The notes beneath the pieces were generated by a model. The model did no database searches, had not been told where the DNA came from, and saw only the letters and a program-made list of their open reading frames with translations. 35,777 nucleotides of DNA, from positions 1-35,777 of the forward strand of contig NZ_CBRF02000045.1 of NCBI RefSeq assembly GCF_000470315.2, given 5' to 3'. The translations under genes and the position numbers were made by a program. Source of the DNA: Psychromonas sp. SP041 (GTDB lineage: Bacteria > Pseudomonadota > Gammaproteobacteria > Enterobacterales > Psychromonadaceae). Shown one piece after another: positions 35,233 through 35,777 of the stretch (positions are counted from its first letter, which is position 1; the number at the start of each line of letters is the position of its first letter).

Positions 35233-35331
35233 ATGGCTCGCTCTACAGGTAGAAAAAGATTTTGGTTCCAACAGAACAAAGATGAAGATCAGCAACAAGT
35301 AAATGAACAGAAAGATACATCAGAAAAATAG
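35233..35331 (+). CDS. Small basic/acidic protein (32 aa)
   Basis: The ATG follows AAGGA at seven bases, a good ribosome site. The peptide has a basic, aromatic start (ARSTGRKRFWFQQNK) and a very polar acidic tail (DEDQQQVNEQKDTSEK). The biased composition and good initiation signal support a real gene, but I recognise no family. It begins 20 bases after the end of the degenerate MITE copy. Confidence 0.45.
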   Translation: MARSTGRKRFWFQQNKDEDQQQVNEQKDTSEK

Positions 35332-35650
35332 TAGAAGTATATCAACGCTTTTAACGAGAGCAGAATAGCCCCGCTCGGTTAACAATCAGGCTGAATAGAC
35401 AATATCAGTACTGAATAAATATTTTTATATATGTAAATAAAATAAGGTCCCCTCTAACCTTATTACCTTTCTCAGAAAGACTTATCACGATTCAATATTT
35501 ATAGAACTCGCACTATCATTAAGGTGCGAGATTAAATGTGCTGCTTAATAAGTGGCACGATTAATATTCTTTATAACTATTTATTACAATAATAATTCCA
35601 CTCAATACCTGATTTAATCCTCTATCGTATACTGACTGGAATTAGTATTA
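35332..35650. other. Intergenic stretch with two hairpins
   Basis: AATAAGGT (35441-35448) pairs with ACCTTATT (35457-35464); on the minus strand it is followed by TTATTT and could stop transcripts coming from the transposase. CTCGCAC (35507-35513) pairs with GTGCGAG (35524-35530). No gene is recognised. Confidence 0.5.
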
Positions 35651-35777
35651 ATACCAATTCCGATAATTAAGTTTCCAGATTGGTCCAGTCTCTATAACAT
35701 TGTGAGATGACTCTATTTTTGTCTTCACTGAAGCGATTCCAAGCATCACAACATTTATTGACAATATCGTTATAACC
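35651..35777 (-). mobile_element. End of an IS630-family insertion sequence (runs out of window)
   Basis: The element end reads ATACCAATTCCGATAATTAA, flanked by TA at 35649-35650, the target dinucleotide of IS630/Tc1 elements. The transposase stop codon lies inside this terminal repeat. The rest of the element is beyond the right edge. Confidence 0.7.
35667..35777 (-). CDS. IS630-family transposase, C-terminal 36 residues (partial)
   Basis: The minus-strand frame enters from the right edge and reads GYNDIVNKCCDAWNRFSED, then CYRDWTNLET and stop. The pattern Y-D-x-I-V/L-x-x-C-C-x-A-W-N and a final RDW is the typical C-terminus of IS630-family transposases. Catalytic residues would lie outside the window, so activity cannot be judged. 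Confidence 0.78.
   Translation of the reverse strand, partial: GYNDIVNKCCDAWNRFSEDKNRVISQCYRDWTNLET

Overview
The window is AT-rich chromosomal DNA from a gammaproteobacterium, most likely a marine cold-adapted one of the Psychromonas/Moritella/Colwellia kind. This rests on several conserved neighbourhoods (purH-purD, rsd-nudC-hemE, holD-rimI, metK-sprT), a probable DUF3802 gene of marine type, an NsrR/quinol-NO-reductase pair and many AT-rich intergenic hairpins. The genus is an inference; no rRNA gene is present.

Layout. 1-3.6 kb: purine genes purD and purH (minus), separated by a 104-bp imperfect palindrome. 3.7-5 kb: a GNAT acetyltransferase and the relic of an IS4-family transposase. 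5-8 kb: quinol-type NO reductase diverging from nsrR, with three NsrR-type palindromes between them. 8.1-10.9 kb: hemE, nudC (minus) and rsd (plus). 11-14.8 kb: a DUF3802-like protein, an M23 endopeptidase, metK with a possible MetJ operator, and sprT. 14.8-15.7 kb: a gene-poor stretch holding a 13-bp tandem repeat and a leftward promoter overlapped by a Fur-box-like palindrome, with a terminator about 150 nt downstream (possible iron-responsive small RNA). 15.7-17.4 kb: trmH-family methyltransferase, rimI, holD. 17.8-23.2 kb: a four-gene peptide-type ABC transporter operon (fused double ATPase, binding protein, two permeases). 23.3-24.4 kb: a small conserved protein and an unlisted small membrane protein.

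24.4-31.6 kb is the most unusual part: a compact tellurium-resistance (Ter) locus on the minus strand. A sensor half (TerD, TerZ, and a CaCA-type cation antiporter) is followed by a separate, tightly overlapping operon (PRTase-TRSP protein, Cof-type HAD phosphatase, StiP/PELOTA protein, HAD-IB phosphatase, TerB). TerC, TerA, TelA and the ATP-grasp and CitE-like lyase found with this biosynthetic module elsewhere are not here. A strong terminator and a 162-bp mobile repeat lie between the two halves.

31.6-35.8 kb: a decayed small ORF, a YeiH-family membrane protein, a dCMP deaminase, an orphan FetB-like permease, two small ORFs and, at the right edge, the C-terminus of an IS630-family transposase. 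The end of that insertion sequence resembles the ends of the MITE-like repeats at 80-163, 28671-28832 and about 35135-35213, so these repeats may be non-autonomous relatives of it.
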